7,609 nucleotides of DNA from Candidatus Bathyarchaeota archaeon (GTDB lineage Archaea; Thermoproteota; Bathyarchaeia; Bathyarchaeales; DTEX01), in NCBI GenBank assembly GCA_003601695.1, contig PIYH01000063.1:1-7609 (forward strand), in the 5' to 3' direction. The translations under genes were made by a program, and so were the position numbers. Under the pieces are notes generated by a model. It made no database searches and was not told the origin of the DNA. It saw only the letters and a list, made by a program, of their open reading frames with translations. Positions 6,075-7,609 of this stretch are shown piece by piece. How positions within the stretch are numbered: position 1 is the first letter of the stretch; every line of letters begins with the position of its first letter.

Positions 6075-6250
6075 CAGTTCTCTACGGTCAGGGAGACGGA
6101 ATAATAGGTGAAAGGATAATTGCTTATGCTAGACGAATCGAATTGATGAAGATCCCGATTCCAAGAACCCATAAACATAGGGCGCAGGGAGCAAAACTCT
6201 CCAATGCAGAATGCTACGTCGTGAAGCCTATCCGATGGAAGAAGGCGTGA
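6071..6250 (+). CDS. Small basic protein of unknown function, partner of the RHH gene
   Basis: This 59-residue frame starts at a GTG that overlaps the stop of the ribbon-helix-helix gene by four bases, the arrangement typical of antitoxin-toxin pairs and the same as in the 442-1106 operon. The sequence (MTVLYGQGDGIIGERIIAYA, then RRIELMKIPIPRTHKHRAQG and KLSNAECYVVKPIRWKK) uses ordinary archaeal codons such as AGG, ATA and GGA, is basic, and has a predicted strand-helix-strand character. I do not recognise a family. The PIN motif D-x-N near the N-terminus is missing (GQGDG instead), so it is not an ordinary VapC. It could be an intact small toxin or nucleic-acid-binding partner, or the start of a longer gene truncated at 6248. 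Downstream another frame shows DDALAEDLELTAAKNL (6290s-6340), which might be a lost C-terminal part. Confidence 0.45.
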   Translation: MTVLYGQGDGIIGERIIAYARRIELMKIPIPRTHKHRAQGAKLSNAECYVVKPIRWKKA

Positions 6251-7042
6251 CACTCCAGATTCCTTCGCTACTGACAACAGGTTTTAGAGCGATGACGCCT
6301 TGGCGGAAGATCTAGAGCTAACGGCGGCGAAGAATCTATGATTATACGCATATTTTTGCAGTAATCGTCGACTTGCCCCTTTAATGTCAGACGATAGGTA
6401 ACAGCGCTGCCAAGCTTGCCGTAAAAAGATAGAATTGCTTCATAATCAGCAGCTGATTCATCAAAAGAGTTAACAACCTCTCTATATGAATTCTAGCTTT
6501 CATCTCTTCAGTCACAAAATCTTCACATCCCGAAAAACTACTATCAGAGCAAAAATTCGCTTGATTTGTCTTTCAAGTTCATCAACTACTCACTCACCTT
6601 AAACTGATACTGAAATCTGAAAAAAGAAGATTACAAAAAACATAACATTCCGTTTCAACTAATTTCGGAAAATTCTATATGAAAAATATTTATGATCAAT
6701 CTTTTATATTTCCAATCTAGTTTTAAAATAAATCCTGCTCGGCTCATCTTTGATATATTTGATATCAGCTCACTTACAATTTCTTTGGTCTTTCAGTCAT
6801 ACAATTATATAAGGGAAGCACCTAGATTTATCAGCATGTAAACATTCCGTTAATAATAGTTATAATTTTTGAAGAAAGATGGAAAATGCAATTTAAACTT
6901 CTCAAGAATCACAGAGAAAGCCCTTTCAGGCATAATAGACATTCTAGAGGCCCAAAACATAGAGACACTTATAAAAAATCTTTAAATAAAACCGAAAACT
7001 CTAAATTTCTTGACGCACCTTCTTTTCTGAAAGAGGACAGAT
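6251..7042. other. AT-rich gap, with a weak decayed minus-strand frame
   Basis: No intact gene is seen in nearly 800 bp. On the minus strand an open stretch without start codon covers 6492-6268, with protein-like composition (VVNSFDESAADYEAILSFYG, KLGSAVTYRLTLKG). A minus ATG at 6503 in another frame (MKARIHIE) could be its displaced N-terminus if one frameshift occurred. I cannot assign a family. From about 6600 to 6900 the DNA is very AT-rich and featureless. TATA-like TTATAAAAA and TTTAAATA near 6969-6988 lie 55-75 bp before the tRNA-Lys gene. Confidence 0.35.
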
Positions 7043-7120
7043 GGGCCCGTAGCTCAGCAAGGATAGAGCACCGGGCTTTTAACCCGGGGGTCGTGGGTTC
7101 AATTCCCGCCGGGCCCGCCA
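7043..7120 (+). tRNA. tRNA-Lys(TTT)
   Basis: A complete cloverleaf is visible. The acceptor is GGGCCCG/CGGGCCC, the linker TA, and the D-arm GCTC-AGCAAGGATA-GAGC. The anticodon arm is CCGGG-CTTTTAA-CCCGG (anticodon TTT, read as UUU, for lysine), followed by a short variable loop. The T-arm is GTGGG-TTCAATT-CCCGC with one T-G pair, then G73 and an encoded CCA at 7118-7120. There is no intron, in contrast to the serine tRNA of the window. Possible promoter elements lie in the AT-rich DNA at 6969-6988, implying a leader of about 30 nt, but this is uncertain. The gene sits between two accessory stretches. Confidence 0.97.
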
Positions 7121-7178
7121 TTCCATAAGCTTATTGTACATGAAACCTCTCGTATTGGAGAAAGTTTTTATCTGAACG

Positions 7179-7275
7179 GCTCTTAAGAAGAATCTCTCAT
7201 AAGCATCCGGTGGGCCAATATATACTATTATATCCGCATGCTCTCTGGAATGTGAGTTATGTTTTTCTTAAGAGC
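7179..7275. repeat. Nested inverted repeats (11 bp outer, 9 bp inner)
   Basis: GCTCTTAAGAA at 7179-7189 has its exact reverse complement TTCTTAAGAGC at 7265-7275. Inside, AGCATCCGG at 7202-7210 faces CCGCATGCT at 7234-7242 with one mismatch. The central loop is AT-rich. The whole 97-bp unit could fold as an imperfect long hairpin or be a miniature element with terminal inverted repeats. No target-site duplication is obvious in the flanks. It lies between the tRNA-Lys gene and the 3' end of the broken PIN gene. The 7121-7290 gap holds nothing else recognisable. Confidence 0.5.
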
Positions 7276-7290
7276 TTCAGTTGGAATCGA

Positions 7291-7609
7291 TTAGATGGAA
7301 GAAATCGATCGTAAATAGGCTGATTTAAATTCGTCTACTGTGATGGTTTTGATGCCTGCTTTCTTTGCTTTCTCTTTTAGTTTCTTGTCCTCTGTGACTA
7401 GGATGAGCCTCTTATTCTTGGCTGTATAGAGATAGGGGCGTCGTAAAACGTTATTTTTTAGATTTGCCGCCTACCTCATCGTCTCTTTAAAGTCTTCGCT
7501 GGACTCGATTCCCTCAGTGTTCATGAGTTCAAATATCTTCGCTAGATCTTTAGTTCTAGAAATGGCTTCTTTTCGACTTACAAGGATCTTTTAGAGCATA
7601 TTTCTTCCA
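7291..7609 (-). pseudogene. Broken PIN-domain toxin gene (VapC-like), C-terminal part
   Basis: One continuous minus-strand frame ends at a TAA (7293-7291) and reads like the C-terminal two thirds of a VapC toxin. It begins with KILVSRKEAISRTKDLAKIF, continues to ELMNTEGIESSEDFKETM, then reaches PYLYTAKNKRLILVTEDKKL (the last acidic active-site region, VTEDKKL) and KEKAKKAGIKTITVDEF. It is interrupted by a TAA at 7593-7591 and a TAG at 7473-7471. Around 7434-7450 the expected TFYDA motif, which carries an active-site Asp, appears only in a shifted frame, while the main frame reads VLRR, consistent with small deletions. The gene is therefore dead unless these are sequence errors. Its N-terminus and any antitoxin gene lie outside the window. 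Similarity to the intact toxin at 708-1106 is only at family level. Confidence 0.7.

Noticed and set aside
6014..6277. 87-codon minus-strand frame opposite the RHH end and the 59-residue gene
   Set aside because: Antisense to the better-supported coupled pair, with a Ser-rich translation.
6644..6851. Direct repeat AACATTCCGTT at 6644-6654 and 6841-6851
   Set aside because: Several 11-base matches are expected by chance in a window of this length, and nothing else aligns around them.
6886..7128. 80-codon plus-strand frame ending in the tRNA-Lys gene
   Set aside because: Its last third is the translated tRNA and the rest is AT-rich leader; no ribosome binding site.
1..7609. CRISPR array or insertion-sequence transposase
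   Set aside because: No regularly spaced repeats and no transposase motif were found on either strand.

Overview
The window looks archaeal, most likely from the TACK side (a Bathyarchaeia-like or Thermoproteota-like genome). This is inferred from gene content and signals. There is a GPN-loop GTPase, a stand-alone archaeal CinA/MoCF-type protein, a DUF4443-like winged-helix protein, AbrB/VapC and ribbon-helix-helix modules, and tRNA genes that encode their own CCA. TATA-like boxes lie about 26 bp before inferred transcript starts, and the Shine-Dalgarno consensus is GGTGAT. No rRNA, CRISPR array, insertion sequence or intact transposase was seen.

Layout. 1-441: mostly non-coding, with a remnant of a membrane-segment reading frame and a promoter. 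442-1668: an AbrB antitoxin and PIN-domain toxin overlapping by 4 bp, then a SET-domain protein lysine methyltransferase in the same direction. 1946-2070 (minus): a tRNA-Ser(CGA) whose acceptor stem closes perfectly only if about 38 nt are removed after position 7, which suggests a non-canonical intron. A near-copy of its T-arm sits just beyond its 3' end. 2166-4164: a conserved housekeeping run of a small zinc-ribbon protein, a CinA/MoaB-fold protein and a GPN-loop GTPase. 4167-4787 (minus): a DUF4443-like regulator convergent with the GTPase, with only 2 bp between the stop codons. 4800-5700: AT-rich sequence with a decayed class I SAM methyltransferase. 5733-6250: a GC-rich ribbon-helix-helix plus winged-helix DNA-binding protein overlapping by 4 bp with an unrecognised 59-residue protein. 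6251-7042: AT-rich gap with only a weak decayed minus-strand frame. 7043-7120: tRNA-Lys(TTT). 7179-7275: nested inverted repeats. 7291-7609 (minus): the C-terminal part of a PIN toxin gene with two in-frame stops, running off the window.

Overall, a stable core (zinc ribbon, CinA-like, GPN GTPase, DUF4443) is flanked on both sides by accessory sequence next to tRNA genes. That accessory sequence holds toxin-antitoxin loci in different states: one intact, one with an unidentified partner, and one broken. It also holds a dead methyltransferase gene. The features most worth follow-up are the tRNA-Ser intron with its neighbouring T-arm duplication, and the ribbon-helix-helix/59-residue pair.
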